Below, piece by piece: positions 10,536 through 18,602 of a DNA stretch of 64,000 bases. The notes below the pieces were generated by a model. The model did no database searches. It saw only the letters and a program-made list of their open reading frames with translations, and had not been told where the DNA came from. The position numbers and the translations under genes are program-made. How positions within the stretch are numbered: the first letter of the stretch is position 1; each line of letters starts with the position of its first letter. The DNA is from Bacteroidota bacterium (GTDB taxonomy: Bacteria; Bacteroidota; Bacteroidia; Chitinophagales; Chitinophagaceae), in NCBI GenBank assembly GCA_018267965.1, contig JAFDXK010000006.1, positions 1 to 64,000 on the forward strand. Reading direction: 5' to 3'.

Positions 10536-10564
10536 AAGCTTGTCCCACAGTATTGCGGGAGAGT

Positions 10565-10573
10565 GCAAAGATA
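10565..10573 (-). promoter_or_regulatory. Predicted purB promoter -7 element
   Basis: The complement reads TATCTTTGC, fitting the Bacteroidota -7 consensus TAnnTTTG. It gives a leader of roughly 25 nt before the ATG at 10535. Confidence 0.55.
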
Positions 10574-10634
10574 GTACCTAAGAAGGGTTTATTTAATATA
10601 TAGAGTCTTTTATATCTTTATAAAAAGACACAAA

Positions 10635-11432
10635 ATGCCTAACAAAGAATTTTTAGAAGAATATCCATTATTTAAAAAATTCAAAACTAAGATTTATGAT
10701 AAGTTGAATGGAATCCCCATGGTTCCAATTAATATGAATTGTGATGAGTGTAAGTCGATGCAAACATTTACAATGACTAATAATTATTATGAGTTAAAAG
10801 ACTATATAAATTACCCTTCAAAAAATGAAAAAATACGATTAGAATACACTTGTACTTCATGCAATTCTTTTCAACGGATATTTTACATTTATATTAGCCC
10901 AGAACTAGATTATATTTATAAAATAGGCCAATACCCTTCTTGGGAAATAAAAATCGATAAGAACTTAGATGCCATTTTAGGAAGTCATGCAGCTGACTAC
11001 AAAAAGGGAGTGGTTTGCGAAAGTCAAGGTTATGGGATAGGAGCATTTGCGTATTATAGAAGAATTACTGAAAATATTATTGATGGGTTATTAGATTCAA
11101 TTTCTGATTTAATAGAACTTGAGAATAAGGAAAAATATTTAACCGCATTGACTCTAACAAAGAAAACTCGTATAACGCAAGAAAAGATTGATTTAATTAA
11201 AGATTTGTTACCCAGTATTTTGCGACCTAATGGGATGAATCCATTGGGTGTATTGCACAGTGAGCTTAGTGAAGGAATTCATGCAAAGTCAGATGAGGAA
11301 TGCTTAGAAATAGCTGCTCATGTAAGAGAAATAATAACTTTTATGGTAAATCAAGTAATAATTACCAAAGACTCATCTAAAAAATTCACAGACGGCATGC
11401 GAGCGCTGCTTGATAAAAAAGCGAAGACCTAA
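10635..11432 (+). CDS. Zinc-ribbon-containing hypothetical protein (possibly DUF4145-like)
   Basis: 265 aa. Two CxxC knuckles, 'CDECKS' at about residue 36 and 'CTSCNS' at about 72, suggest a treble-clef or zinc-ribbon fold. The C-terminal half is helical, with 'YGIGAFAYYRRITENIIDGLLD' and a later 'HSELSEGIHAKSDEECLEIA' segment. This order (zinc ribbon, then an RR-containing helix, then a conserved H) recalls DUF4145 proteins, which are often found in restriction and defence loci; that resemblance is my impression, not proven. Base composition is clearly more AT-rich than purB. Sits 94 bp upstream of a putative abortive-infection gene in the same direction. Confidence 0.6.
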   Translation: MPNKEFLEEYPLFKKFKTKIYDKLNGIPMVPINMNCDECKSMQTFTMTNNYYELKDYINYPSKNEKIRLEYTCTSCNSFQRIFYIYISPELDYIYKIGQYPSWEIKIDKNLDAILGSHAADYKKGVVCESQGYGIGAFAYYRRITENIIDGLLDSISDLIELENKEKYLTALTLTKKTRITQEKIDLIKDLLPSILRPNGMNPLGVLHSELSEGIHAKSDEECLEIAAHVREIITFMVNQVIITKDSSKKFTDGMRALLDKKAKT

Positions 11433-11526
11433 TTCGTTTTTCTATAACCTTCTCTATTGACAAAAGTTACAATAACTATTTTTAGCACCTCATTAAAAAA
11501 ATTAATCTATAAAAATAGACAACACC

Positions 11527-12627
11527 GTGAAAAAGAGTACACTTTACCTAATAGTTGGTTTGGTTGGGGTGCTTATATACAGCATAATTGTTTTCTTTGC
11601 GGGTCCCGGAATCATAAAACTTGAACTATTACCATGGGGGATTTCAAAATCAGATCAAGGTCAAATTGGCGACTTATTTGGTGGTACAACTGGACCTATG
11701 ATTGCGTGGATGGCTGCAGTTTTGACATTTGCGGCATTTTGGGTACAATATAAGGCAAACGAACAGCAGCGTGAACAATTTGAAAAAACTCTACAAGACC
11801 AAAAAGAAGCATCCAATAAACAGGACACTATCTGGCGAACTGAAAGATTTGAAGATAGGTTTTTTGAACTTTTAAAATTACACAAATCAAACGTCAGTGA
11901 AATGAACATTGCTGGCAGAGTATTAGGCCGTAAATGTTTTGTTCAAATGTTTTATGAGTTAAAATTTTGCTACGAAGTGTCTGAAGATTTTTTAAACACA
12001 TTAGTTAAGGCTAGTAACGAAAACAAAGAAAAGTATTCCAATTTTGATTTAATGGGTTTTGCATATACTATTTTCTTTTACGGTGTAGGGTATTATTCTG
12101 AAAAACATTATTCACATAGATTCAATATAGCTGAAAAAGATTTGTTTTCACAGCTAAAACCTTTTTTTGAAAAAATTCAAAATGACACTTTAGAGTATCT
12201 TGGTTCAAACGGCAATAAAAAAATATACGAATACAACTCACCTCGTACTTCTAAACCCGGTTCATTTAATATTGAATTTTATTATTACCCTTTTGACGGT
12301 CATATAAACAGACTTGGGCACTATTATAGACATTTATTTCAAACAACAAATTATGTGATTAGTCAAGATTTCATAGAAGATAAATACAGCTATATAAAAA
12401 CTTTACGCGCTCAATTATCGAATTTTGAGCAGTTAATGTTATACTATAATGCTTTAGCATGGTTTCAGGGTGGGTGGAAGGAAATATTCACTGAATATCG
12501 TTTTATAAAAAATATACCAATTCCGTTAGCTGATTTCGATATTAGCCCAGAAGTTTTATATGCTAAGGAAATAGAAACTCTACGACAAAAAGGAATCGAA
12601 ATGTTTGAATGGCATGAATCTGAGTAA
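11527..12627 (+). CDS. Putative phage abortive infection membrane protein (putAbiC-like)
   Basis: 366 aa, GTG start at 11527, chosen because the first residues (MKKSTLYLIVGLVGVLIYSIIVFFAG) form a membrane segment; a second segment lies at ~55-75 ('GPMIAWMAAVLTFAAFW'). Then comes a coiled-coil ('QYKANEQQREQFEKTLQDQK') and the motif 'RFEDRFFELLKLHKSNVSEM', typical of the putative AbiC family (PF16872). The rest is a soluble aromatic-rich helical domain including 'LGHYYRHLFQTTNYV' and 'LSNFEQLMLYYNALAW'. Proteins of this type have been linked to abortive infection against phage; the mechanism is unknown. AT-rich like its upstream neighbour, suggesting joint acquisition. Confidence 0.75.
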   Translation: MKKSTLYLIVGLVGVLIYSIIVFFAGPGIIKLELLPWGISKSDQGQIGDLFGGTTGPMIAWMAAVLTFAAFWVQYKANEQQREQFEKTLQDQKEASNKQDTIWRTERFEDRFFELLKLHKSNVSEMNIAGRVLGRKCFVQMFYELKFCYEVSEDFLNTLVKASNENKEKYSNFDLMGFAYTIFFYGVGYYSEKHYSHRFNIAEKDLFSQLKPFFEKIQNDTLEYLGSNGNKKIYEYNSPRTSKPGSFNIEFYYYPFDGHINRLGHYYRHLFQTTNYVISQDFIEDKYSYIKTLRAQLSNFEQLMLYYNALAWFQGGWKEIFTEYRFIKNIPIPLADFDISPEVLYAKEIETLRQKGIEMFEWHESE

Positions 12628-12644
12628 CCATCATCAGCACCCCC

Positions 12645-12808
12645 TTCTTCTCTTCTCTGTTGTTTTCTTTTCTTCTGTTTTGTTCTGTTTTGTTCTGTGC
12701 CGAAAAAAACACCGCTTGTGCCGACGTTTAAGCGAACAATTTTATCGCTTGTGCATGTTCAAGTTCACCTAACTTCAACTTGTGCTCCAACTTAAGTTGC
12801 ATTTTACA
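12645..12808 (+). repeat. T/G-rich dispersed repeat, copy 1 (long form)
   Basis: Starts with CTTCTCTTCTCTGTTGTTTT, continues as TCTTCTGTTTTGTTCTGT units and ends in CAACTTAAGTTG (a perfect 12-bp palindrome) followed by CATTTTAC. The same order recurs at 14667-14808, and shorter forms occur at 13297-13356 and 13810-13872. It starts 17 bp after the putAbiC-like stop codon. Confidence 0.7.
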
Positions 12809-12956
12809 CAATAATTCCTCCTTTCAAGGAGGTGTCCCGCAAGGACGGAGGATGTACCGTAACATAACATCCCTAGCTGTGTATTATTGCAAGAGATATG
12901 GCAGCTAAATAAAGGAATGGCAGGTTCGGCTCCGGTAATTCTTCTTAACTTTAAGT
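12809..12956. other. Spacer with small hairpin, no gene
   Basis: Remainder of the 329-bp gap between 12627 and 12957. It holds an inverted repeat CCTCCTTTCAAGGAGG (12817-12832) and an adjacent GTCCCGCAAGGAC hairpin, a pairing also common in the 57.6-58 kb spacer. No convincing ORF. Confidence 0.5.
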
Positions 12957-13271
12957 ATGCGGTTCTTTACTATCATTATCACGGTTACAGTCTTTGTATT
13001 TGCTGCTTCCTGCATCAAAAGCAAAAATGACCTATGCAAGTATGGTACAGTACGATTTACCTGCAATGGCAATAACCCCTACATGATATTTGTAGACGGC
13101 GGCACAAGCATAGATCTGGTGCAGCCCAAAGAATATAAAGATGTAAAAGTGTATAAAGGCAAGCACACCCTTAAAGCCGAGCAAAAAAGTGGTTACATTA
13201 TTTTCCCTACTGTAAAAACAATGGATGTGGATATACAGGGCTGTGATACGCTGGCATTTATGTTTCCATAA
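12957..13271 (+). CDS. Small lipoprotein, unknown function
   Basis: 104 aa. Signal peptide with lipobox 'FVFAASC' (Cys about residue 19), so an acylated protein, probably outer membrane. The mature part contains two further Cys (DLCKYG and QGCDTL) and a PEGA-like beta segment ('PYMIFVDGGTSIDLVQPKEYKDVKVYKGKHTLKAE' region) that resembles small beta-sandwich lipoproteins. I do not recognise a specific family. Flanked by repeat-rich spacers on both sides, so it is probably transcribed alone. Confidence 0.7.
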   Translation: MRFFTIIITVTVFVFAASCIKSKNDLCKYGTVRFTCNGNNPYMIFVDGGTSIDLVQPKEYKDVKVYKGKHTLKAEQKSGYIIFPTVKTMDVDIQGCDTLAFMFP

Positions 13272-13296
13272 AACTTATTACCCTGCGGGATAATAT

Positions 13297-13356
13297 CTTC
13301 TGTGTTGTTTTGTTTTCTTCTGTTTTGTTTTGTACTGTTCTGTGCTTACAAAAACG
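13297..13356 (+). repeat. T/G-rich dispersed repeat, copy 2 (short form)
   Basis: TCTTCTGTGTTGTTTTGTTT followed by TCTTCTGTTTTGTTTTGTAC and TGTTCTGTGCTTAC. Matches the first half of the long copies at 12645 and 14667 but lacks the CAACTTAAGTTG end. Confidence 0.6.
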
Positions 13357-13465
13357 TAAGCCTACCTTAAGCCAGGTTAAATATTTTGGTCAGCCACCCT
13401 TAAGTCACCCTATCCGCGTCACTGTAGGTAACCAGTCTCACGTGTTGAGTGTGCCATGTGGTCTT

Positions 13466-13517
13466 GAGATTGCTTTGTCCATATCCCGTACTTACGGGAT
13501 ACTCCCGCGCAATGACG
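13466..13517 (-). repeat. Palindromic interspersed unit, family A, copy 1
   Basis: Complement reads CGTCATTGCGCGGGAG, then an 8-bp perfect stem TATCCCGT with an AAGT tetraloop, then GGACAAAGCAATCTC. The arms ATTGC/GCAAT pair as an outer stem. Same layout as copies at 53342, 57802 and 58227, with a different inner stem sequence. Confidence 0.75.
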
Positions 13518-13809
13518 TACCACGTCCCGTACCTGCTACGCATCAATAAATTTCACCATTTCATTATTTCACTTTTTCATTATTTCATTTTCTGTTTTCG
13601 CATTTTTGCATACTATTTCAACCACCCTTCCTCTCCGTAATGATATATCTACATTTTATTGTTGTAACATTATCATATAAATCATTCTCAGTAAGGCTTT
13701 AAAAGAAAGATGGTCATCTGTTTAAAAACGACTATCAAAAAACATCGTTTTTGCGTTTTTAAAAATGAAAAAGTGAAAAAATGAAAAAGTGAAAACGACA
13801 ACAAACCTT

Positions 13810-13872
13810 ATTCTGTTCTCTGTTGTTTTCTTTTCTTCTGTTTTGTGTCGAAAAAACTGCCGCTTGTGCCGT
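13810..13872 (+). repeat. T/G-rich dispersed repeat, copy 3
   Basis: ATTCTGTTCTCTGTTGTTTT, then CTTTTCTTCTGTTTTGTGTC, then GAAAAAACTGCCGCTTGTGCCG. The last part equals the 12700-12724 stretch of copy 1 (CGAAAAAAACACCGCTTGTG) apart from a few changes. Confidence 0.6.
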
Positions 13873-13991
13873 AATTACCTCGTAAATACTCCCTCACAAT
13901 GCCGATAGAAAGACTATCACCCTCCCTATAAAAATAACATATATACTATGTTTTATAGGATAAATTTTATATTTTGTAAAAAAACCATATT

Positions 13992-14513
13992 ATGAAACTA
14001 CGCATTCTACCTCTATTTGTTACTGCTATTTTATTCCTGGCTTTCAGCTGTACTAAAAAAGGGAATAACCCCATTTTCCCCCAATCAACAGATTTGGATT
14101 ACGGGTATTTTTCTAACTGGACTTTAACTGACAGTAAAGGAACATCAGAACACCAGGCACACAGTGTTACGGTACAATCTGATGGCTATTATTCCTGCTA
14201 TAATGACACTTCGTTACAGGTATTTTTTGGAGATCCTTTAGTTCCTGAAACAGGTAAATATCATATAGTGTCTGAAGCCAGAGCTGCCAATCATACACTG
14301 GGCACACATGAAGTAGCCTTTGAATGTAACTGGGGGGCATCAGATGTATATCTGAGCTTAGACGGAAACGATTCGGCAGATATTGTTGTTACAGATAAAG
14401 GTTTCAGGCACCTGTATTTGCATAAATCAAAAGTGATACACGTTAATAACGGGCAAATGTTAGACTCTGCAATGGTGATTGGTGATATCAGTTTCCCCGA
14501 CCATAAACAATAG
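13992..14513 (+). CDS. Lipoprotein, unknown function
   Basis: 173 aa. Signal peptide with lipobox 'FLAFSCTKK' (Cys about residue 20). The mature part begins with 'GNNPIFPQSTDLDYGYFSNW' and is otherwise beta-rich and acidic, with 'YYSCYNDTSLQVFFGD' and a terminal 'AMVIGDISFPDHKQ'. No family recognised. Followed at once by a good intrinsic terminator, so it is a single-gene unit. Confidence 0.72.
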   Translation: MKLRILPLFVTAILFLAFSCTKKGNNPIFPQSTDLDYGYFSNWTLTDSKGTSEHQAHSVTVQSDGYYSCYNDTSLQVFFGDPLVPETGKYHIVSEARAANHTLGTHEVAFECNWGASDVYLSLDGNDSADIVVTDKGFRHLYLHKSKVIHVNNGQMLDSAMVIGDISFPDHKQ

Positions 14514-14522
14514 ACTATTCGT

Positions 14523-14553
14523 ATAGCAGCCCCTATAACTATGGGGCTGCTAT
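14523..14553 (+). terminator. Intrinsic terminator after the lipoprotein gene
   Basis: Perfect 11-bp stem ATAGCAGCCCC/GGGGCTGCTAT with loop TATAACTAT, followed by TATATTTT. Lies 10 bp after the stop at 14513. Confidence 0.75.
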
Positions 14554-14666
14554 TATATTTTAATTCCGTCATAGCACCAATATATTGCCTTCTTCTCCGG
14601 CTGGCGTGAGTTTTTGCTCTCGTACTTACTCATCAGTTACACGAGCAAAAAACATCAACAACAACC

Positions 14667-14808
14667 TCTTCTGTTCTCTGTTGTGTTGTTTTGTTTTCTT
14701 TTCTTCTGTTCTGTTTTGTTTTGTTCTGTGCTTCAATTTTTTCAACCTGTGCTTAAGCTCTAGCTCACCAAACCCCAACTTGTGCTTCAACTTAAGTTGC
14801 ACTTTCTG
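14667..14808 (+). repeat. T/G-rich dispersed repeat, copy 4 (long form)
   Basis: CTCTTCTGTTCTCTGTTGTG, then TTTTCTTTTCTTCTGTTCTG, ... AACTTGTGCTTCAACTTAAG, TTGCACTTTC. The 3' part matches 12776-12808 almost base for base, including the CAACTTAAGTTG palindrome. Confidence 0.7.
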
Positions 14809-14813
14809 CAAAT

Positions 14814-14841
14814 AAAAAAGCCGGCCCGAGAACAGGCCAGC
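14814..14841 (-). terminator. Intrinsic terminator downstream of the 62-aa membrane protein gene
   Basis: On the complement a 7-bp stem GCTGGCC/GGCCGGC (one G-U pair) is followed by TTTTTTATTTG. About 100 nt after the stop at 14943. Confidence 0.6.
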
Positions 14842-14942
14842 CCCTATAAACCCTATCACCATGAAAACGATGTAAAGGTACATTATTGCACCAAATATCT
14901 TATGTAACAATTGTTACACTGTAGTTAAACATTATGATTTCT

Positions 14943-15131
14943 TTAAGCTTTCAGATACTCCAGCGATTTGTACACCAGCATAGCAGGCCATACACATGCC
15001 TTTAGAAAGCCCAGCAGACCATCGCCAAAGCCCGTTGCGTGCTGAAGGTAATACACCACAGCTCCTATAAACCCGACAAAATACAATGCGCTTGATTGCT
15101 TGATAACGGTTCTGTTCCTGGTAGTTTGCAT
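14943..15131 (-). CDS. Small conserved membrane protein
   Basis: 62 aa from ATG 15131. Two hydrophobic segments: 'SALYFVGFIGAVVYYLQ' and 'GLLGFLKACVWPAMLVYKSL'. Short proteins of this pattern (FxGFIGAxVYYxQ ... GxLGxLKAxVWPAxLVY) are widespread in bacteria, which is why I accept it over the overlapping 68-codon frame 14932-15138 on the same strand. Function unknown; inner-membrane location expected. Followed by a terminator, so monocistronic. Confidence 0.72.
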   Translation of the reverse strand: MQTTRNRTVIKQSSALYFVGFIGAVVYYLQHATGFGDGLLGFLKACVWPAMLVYKSLEYLKA

Positions 15132-15212
15132 GATGCAAAAAAAGCCCTCCTGCTATTTCAGAACAATGACTTCACTCAACCATCCGGATGACAGATATCA
15201 GGTGTATAAAAA

Positions 15213-15237
15213 AGCACCCGCCTCAACAGCGGGTGTT
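15213..15237 (-). terminator. Intrinsic terminator of the Gly-rich lipoprotein gene
   Basis: Stem GCACCCGC/GCGGGTGT with loop CTCAACA; on the complement it is followed by a T-rich run (CTTTTTTATAC). About 25 nt beyond the stop at 15261. Confidence 0.7.
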
Positions 15238-15260
15238 ATAAGATAAAACAGTTAAGTTGC

Positions 15261-15863
15261 TTATTGCCATTTAAACACAAACGTACCATTTGTTATTTTC
15301 ATAGAATCGGTTGGCGCAGAAGAACCTTTATATATCGTTCCGCTAAAAGTACCTTGTATATAAGTACCATCATCTTTAGTAACTATTACCGAACCGGGAG
15401 AAGTGTTATAAAATACCTGGAAAGCGCTATATGCATTTGTGGAATTATTGACTTCCGACATTTGGAAATTGCCAACAGTGTCTATAGAAGTTGGCTTATA
15501 TGTTTTAGCACCGTTGTATTTGCTTAATGAAATACCAAAAGACCACGATTTACCATTGTAAGTAATAGCAGCAGCAAGGTTGGCTGTAGTAGCCCCTGCT
15601 AGGGTTGCTTTGTGAGCATATAAAGAAGAGCCGGTTAATAATGCGCTACCATTTACGCTTACCGAGAAAGCAGGAGTAGGTGTTGTAGTGCCGCCTCCAC
15701 CAGTGCCGCCTCCGGTTCCACCACCACTACCAGAGCCACCCGAAGAGCTACCACCTGACGAACTGGTGCTTGGGGTTGTATTATTGTTTGTGCTGCTTTT
15801 ATTACACGATACCATCAAGGCAAATAATGCTGCCGCTACAAATAGGAATAGGTTTTTTCTCAT
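15261..15863 (-). CDS. Lipoprotein with Ser/Gly-rich linker
   Basis: 200 aa. Lipobox 'FALMVSCNKSS' (Cys about residue 20). Residues ~22-63 are an Asn/Thr/Ser then Gly-rich low-complexity linker, and the remaining ~135 residues form a beta-rich domain ('AFSVSVNGSALLTG', 'AAITYNGKSWSFGISLSKY', 'YIQGTFSGTIYKGS', 'MKITNGTFVFKWQ'). This layout resembles Bacteroidota lipoproteins that expose a small beta domain away from the outer membrane. No function known. Has its own terminator at 15213-15237. Confidence 0.75.
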   Translation of the reverse strand: MRKNLFLFVAAALFALMVSCNKSSTNNNTTPSTSSSGGSSSGGSGSGGGTGGGTGGGGTTTPTPAFSVSVNGSALLTGSSLYAHKATLAGATTANLAAAITYNGKSWSFGISLSKYNGAKTYKPTSIDTVGNFQMSEVNNSTNAYSAFQVFYNTSPGSVIVTKDDGTYIQGTFSGTIYKGSSAPTDSMKITNGTFVFKWQ

Positions 15864-16021
15864 ATAGTTAGATTTATAACTTCAAACTTATATATACACG
15901 TTTTCAAAAACAAATATTTGACAAAATATTATTAGTGGCAGAGTGCCTGTACTTGAGTTTACGGTTTCTTATTACCTCTAATGAAACAGCAATCCCTATT
16001 TTTACCCAAATCATCTGCCAT

Positions 16022-16519
16022 ATGAAAAAGAGTATACTGCTGGGTGTTGCCATTGCCACATCGTTTGCACTGGGCTACGCCATGGGGCACAAAAAGCCGG
16101 AGCATACATCCGCATACGGGGTAACCGGCATAGGTGGCATCTTCTTCAAATGCAAAGACACCAAAGCCCAAAAGGCGTGGTATGATAGCTGTCTAGGTTT
16201 CAGTAATCATCAATATGGTACCAACTTTGAATGGCGGCAGGCAGGAGATAGCACAAAGAAAGGATTTACACTCTGGGCACCTTTCAAAGAAACCACTAAG
16301 TATTTCGAGAAGCAGTTTATGATCAACTATCGTGTAGGTAACATGACTGCACTGTTGGCATCGCTGAAAACAAAAGGCATCCTTCCGCTCGATTCTGTAC
16401 AAACAGATGCCACTGGCAGCTTTGTTCATATCATGGACCCTGAAGGCAACCGTATAGAACTATGGGAACCTAACGATGTAGCGTATAATAAACTGGGAGA
16501 AGGAACTACTGTGTATTAG
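16022..16519 (+). CDS. VOC-family (glyoxalase/bleomycin-resistance fold) protein with N-terminal signal or anchor
   Basis: 165 aa from ATG 16022. A longer in-frame frame starts at 15935, but only the inner ATG gives the hydrophobic leader MKKSILLGVAIATSFALGYAMG. The rest is one VOC module: 'GVTGIGGIFFKCKDTKAQKAWYDSCLGF' opening and the metal-site region 'SFVHIMDPEGNRIELWEPND' near the end (His and Glu are candidate ligands). VOC proteins are usually cytoplasmic; an exported or membrane-anchored copy is less usual. Substrate unknown. Confidence 0.8.
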   Translation: MKKSILLGVAIATSFALGYAMGHKKPEHTSAYGVTGIGGIFFKCKDTKAQKAWYDSCLGFSNHQYGTNFEWRQAGDSTKKGFTLWAPFKETTKYFEKQFMINYRVGNMTALLASLKTKGILPLDSVQTDATGSFVHIMDPEGNRIELWEPNDVAYNKLGEGTTVY

Positions 16520-16535
16520 TGCAGTGGGTAATGAC

Positions 16536-17090
16536 TTATATCTTGCTGATAGTATACACTATGCTGGTAGTATAAGTACCTGCGGCATAATTAAAGCCAG
16601 GTGTTGCTTTGTACTTGAAAGAGAATGTACGCACACCGGCTTGTCCTGCCGATATCATTTTCTTACTTGCTCCATTAATAGATTGGTAAGAACCAAATCC
16701 ATTGGCCACACTACCACCTGTATTATTAGAGGTAACTTCTATGGCCAGTACATCACTTACCTGCATTACATTTTGCGATGTAGCACTGCCTGTATAAGTA
16801 AAATTGGTGGATGAAGACTGTACGCTGATATCGAAATTGGTAGTACCCTGCAATTGCACTTGTATGTCTGAGCTTTCCACACCCGATGCCATAGTATTGG
16901 TACCTGTCATCGGTATATCTACTGTTGCAGAAGCACCGCCTCCGCTACCGCCTGATGGCGAACCGAACCCGGCACCTACAACTTCTGCCATGCTCATTTG
17001 CATGTGCTGTGAACCGCCGGCACTGCTGGATTGTGCGCGTACCGCAAAAGATGCGATAGTAAGTGCGATAATGGTAATGGTTTGTTTCAT
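16536..17090 (-). CDS. Secreted protein, DUF4402-like
   Basis: 184 aa. Signal peptide MKQTITIIALTIASFAVRAQ. The mature part is Ser/Gly/Thr-rich with few charges and reads as beta strands: 'QVQLQGTTNFDISVQSSST', 'VLAIEVTSNNTGGSVANGFG', and a closing 'AGTYTTSIVYTISKI' typical of DUF4402-type and pilus-subunit-like proteins that end in a donor-type strand. Family assignment is tentative. Converges with the VOC gene, 16 bp apart. Confidence 0.7.
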   Translation of the reverse strand: MKQTITIIALTIASFAVRAQSSSAGGSQHMQMSMAEVVGAGFGSPSGGSGGGASATVDIPMTGTNTMASGVESSDIQVQLQGTTNFDISVQSSSTNFTYTGSATSQNVMQVSDVLAIEVTSNNTGGSVANGFGSYQSINGASKKMISAGQAGVRTFSFKYKATPGFNYAAGTYTTSIVYTISKI

Positions 17091-17206
17091 TGTGGTTGTT
17101 AATAGTTTTTATCTGCTTGTTAACAGGTTGTAAATATGCAACGTGTTAACAACCGTTTAAAAATTTAAGGTCGCGCTTAACAAGTGATTAACATAACGAA
17201 GTGGAT

Positions 17207-17677
17207 TTATTTAGAAGGCTTCCTGCTGTTCAATGCAGTTTCATAACACTCTATCCATTGCTGCGGTGTCATCTTAGCCGACAACTCTGCTATCAGCTTA
17301 TAAGGTATATCATTCATGTCCTTAAAACGGATACAACCCTTACCCATGTCTAATTTCTTCTTAGCGTGTTTGGGATATTCTTCTGTAAACCATTGCAGCA
17401 GCTTGGGGCTGCCGTATATACCCATATGGTGCAATGCAATATAATTTTTCTGGGAAGCCAGGCTCATAAACATAAGAGGCAATGAAGGATTGCAATGATA
17501 ACCTGCAGGATATAAACTCAATGGCACTGAATAGCAAATCATTCCATATCCTATACCTTCTTTAAAGCCCTTAGGCAGGCTTTTCTTTATCAGCTTATGC
17601 AATTTGGTTATTACTTCTACTCTTTCAACAGGCAACGATTCAATGTATTCTTCTACAGTTGCAGCTTTCGATAGCAT
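17207..17677 (-). CDS. DUF1801 domain protein
   Basis: 156 aa from ATG 17677; an upstream in-frame TTG at 17704 is less likely. Typical DUF1801 features: N-terminal 'TVEEYIESLPVERVEVITKL', central 'PKGFKEGIGYGMICYSVPL' and 'MFMSLASQKNYIALHHMGIY', and 'MGKGCIRFKDMNDIPYKLI' near the end. This fold is related to the frataxin/YdhG group; function unknown. 28 bp after the preceding gene on the same strand, probably co-transcribed. Confidence 0.85.
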   Translation of the reverse strand: MLSKAATVEEYIESLPVERVEVITKLHKLIKKSLPKGFKEGIGYGMICYSVPLSLYPAGYHCNPSLPLMFMSLASQKNYIALHHMGIYGSPKLLQWFTEEYPKHAKKKLDMGKGCIRFKDMNDIPYKLIAELSAKMTPQQWIECYETALNSRKPSK

Positions 17678-17705
17678 ATCAATGATTTTGGTAAAAATAG
17701 GCAAA

Positions 17706-18527
17706 CTATTCTTTCAGAAAAAACTCCAGCACACCCGTTTTATAACTATCACTCGAAAGGTCAAGTTCATATTTTTTGAGCCTGGTAGTTACCAGCATAT
17801 GTGCAGTACAAGGAGGTACAGAACCCTGGCTTTCGGCAGCCATAGCCAGTTTGCACAATGAGTTTGATTTATCTACAGATATGTAAAACACTATGTGGTC
17901 TGCTTCCAGTTTGCGGTTATGCATAATGAGGCTATCATTCTCATACACGGATATCACATCCCCATCTATCATGGCATTATCCCATATCTCTACTTTAATG
18001 GAATCCTTCTCCTGCTCAGCTATTTCAATAAGGCTCTGCACATTCATAGCACGGTCCAAGTTCTTGTCTTTGAGCTTCGGTTTAGGTTTTCGCGGAATAG
18101 GTTTTTCTAACCATACAGTAGTTGGTATAAGGGTAAACTCTGTATTATTATCTCTTAACGTACCCTGATATAGTAAACTGCTATCCGTTTTAGTCAGTCG
18201 CATTTTATAATTACACATCACATAAGAAACTCCAAAACCTCCTTTCCTGCCTATAACACTATCCTCTTTGAAATAGATAGAAGAGTCTTTCTTGTGCAAC
18301 ACACCTGACACACGATAGTGTTCATACCCCCCTCTGCGATAATAGATATGAGACGTACCACTTACTAAAGTATCGTGGTAAAATGACAGGTCTACCACTA
18401 CCTTTTCCGGTTTTGTAGTAAAAGGATTAGAACCATAATTGCCTTGCCACTTGCCCGATAAATCCTGTGCAAATGATGGCAACTGCGCTGCCAAAGCAAT
18501 AAAAAGACCTACAACCCGTCTAATCAT
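17706..18527 (-). CDS. Secreted hypothetical protein
   Basis: 273 aa. Signal peptide MIRRVVGLFIALAAQLPSFAQ followed by 'DLSGKWQGNYGSNPF', a lipocalin-like or beta-barrel opening often seen in Bacteroidota periplasmic proteins. A Lys/Pro hinge ('PIPRKPKPKLKDKNL', around residue 155) separates it from a C-terminal domain with 'KVEIWDNAMIDGDVISVYEND' and 'CKLAMAAESQGSVPPCTAHM'. This two-domain form is seen in many Bacteroidota secreted proteins of unknown role. Likely forms an operon with the DUF1801 gene. Confidence 0.72.
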   Translation of the reverse strand: MIRRVVGLFIALAAQLPSFAQDLSGKWQGNYGSNPFTTKPEKVVVDLSFYHDTLVSGTSHIYYRRGGYEHYRVSGVLHKKDSSIYFKEDSVIGRKGGFGVSYVMCNYKMRLTKTDSSLLYQGTLRDNNTEFTLIPTTVWLEKPIPRKPKPKLKDKNLDRAMNVQSLIEIAEQEKDSIKVEIWDNAMIDGDVISVYENDSLIMHNRKLEADHIVFYISVDKSNSLCKLAMAAESQGSVPPCTAHMLVTTRLKKYELDLSSDSYKTGVLEFFLKE

Positions 18528-18602
18528 AAATACAAGTTAAATCAAATACCGAATAATACGTTTACCCCAAAAGGAGTTAATTTGGCACTACAATCATATC
18601 CA

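Larger units (their letters stand above)
13272..13991. other. 720-bp repeat-rich spacer, no supported gene
   Basis: Holds a short T/G-rich repeat (13297-13356), a palindromic unit of the CGTCATTGCGAG family (13466-13517), another T/G-rich copy (13810-13872), and two low-complexity tracts that are reverse complements of each other: TTCATTATTTCACTTTTTC-like at 13558-13595 and AATGAAAAAGTGAAAA-like at 13763-13796. Short open frames at 13310-13549 and 13449-13640 run through these repeats and are not believed. Confidence 0.6.
14554..14942. other. Repeat-bearing spacer between convergent genes, no supported gene
   Basis: Part of the ~430-bp gap. Contains the long T/G-rich repeat (14667-14808) and the minus-strand terminator (14814-14841). 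A 94-codon minus-strand frame at 14626-14910 reads through both the terminator hairpin and the repeat and is rejected. Confidence 0.6.

Noticed and set aside
14626..14910. 94-codon minus-strand frame starting with a hydrophobic stretch
   Set aside because: It runs through a terminator hairpin and the T/G-rich repeat and ends in Lys/Gln low complexity; the neighbouring 62-aa frame is the believable gene.
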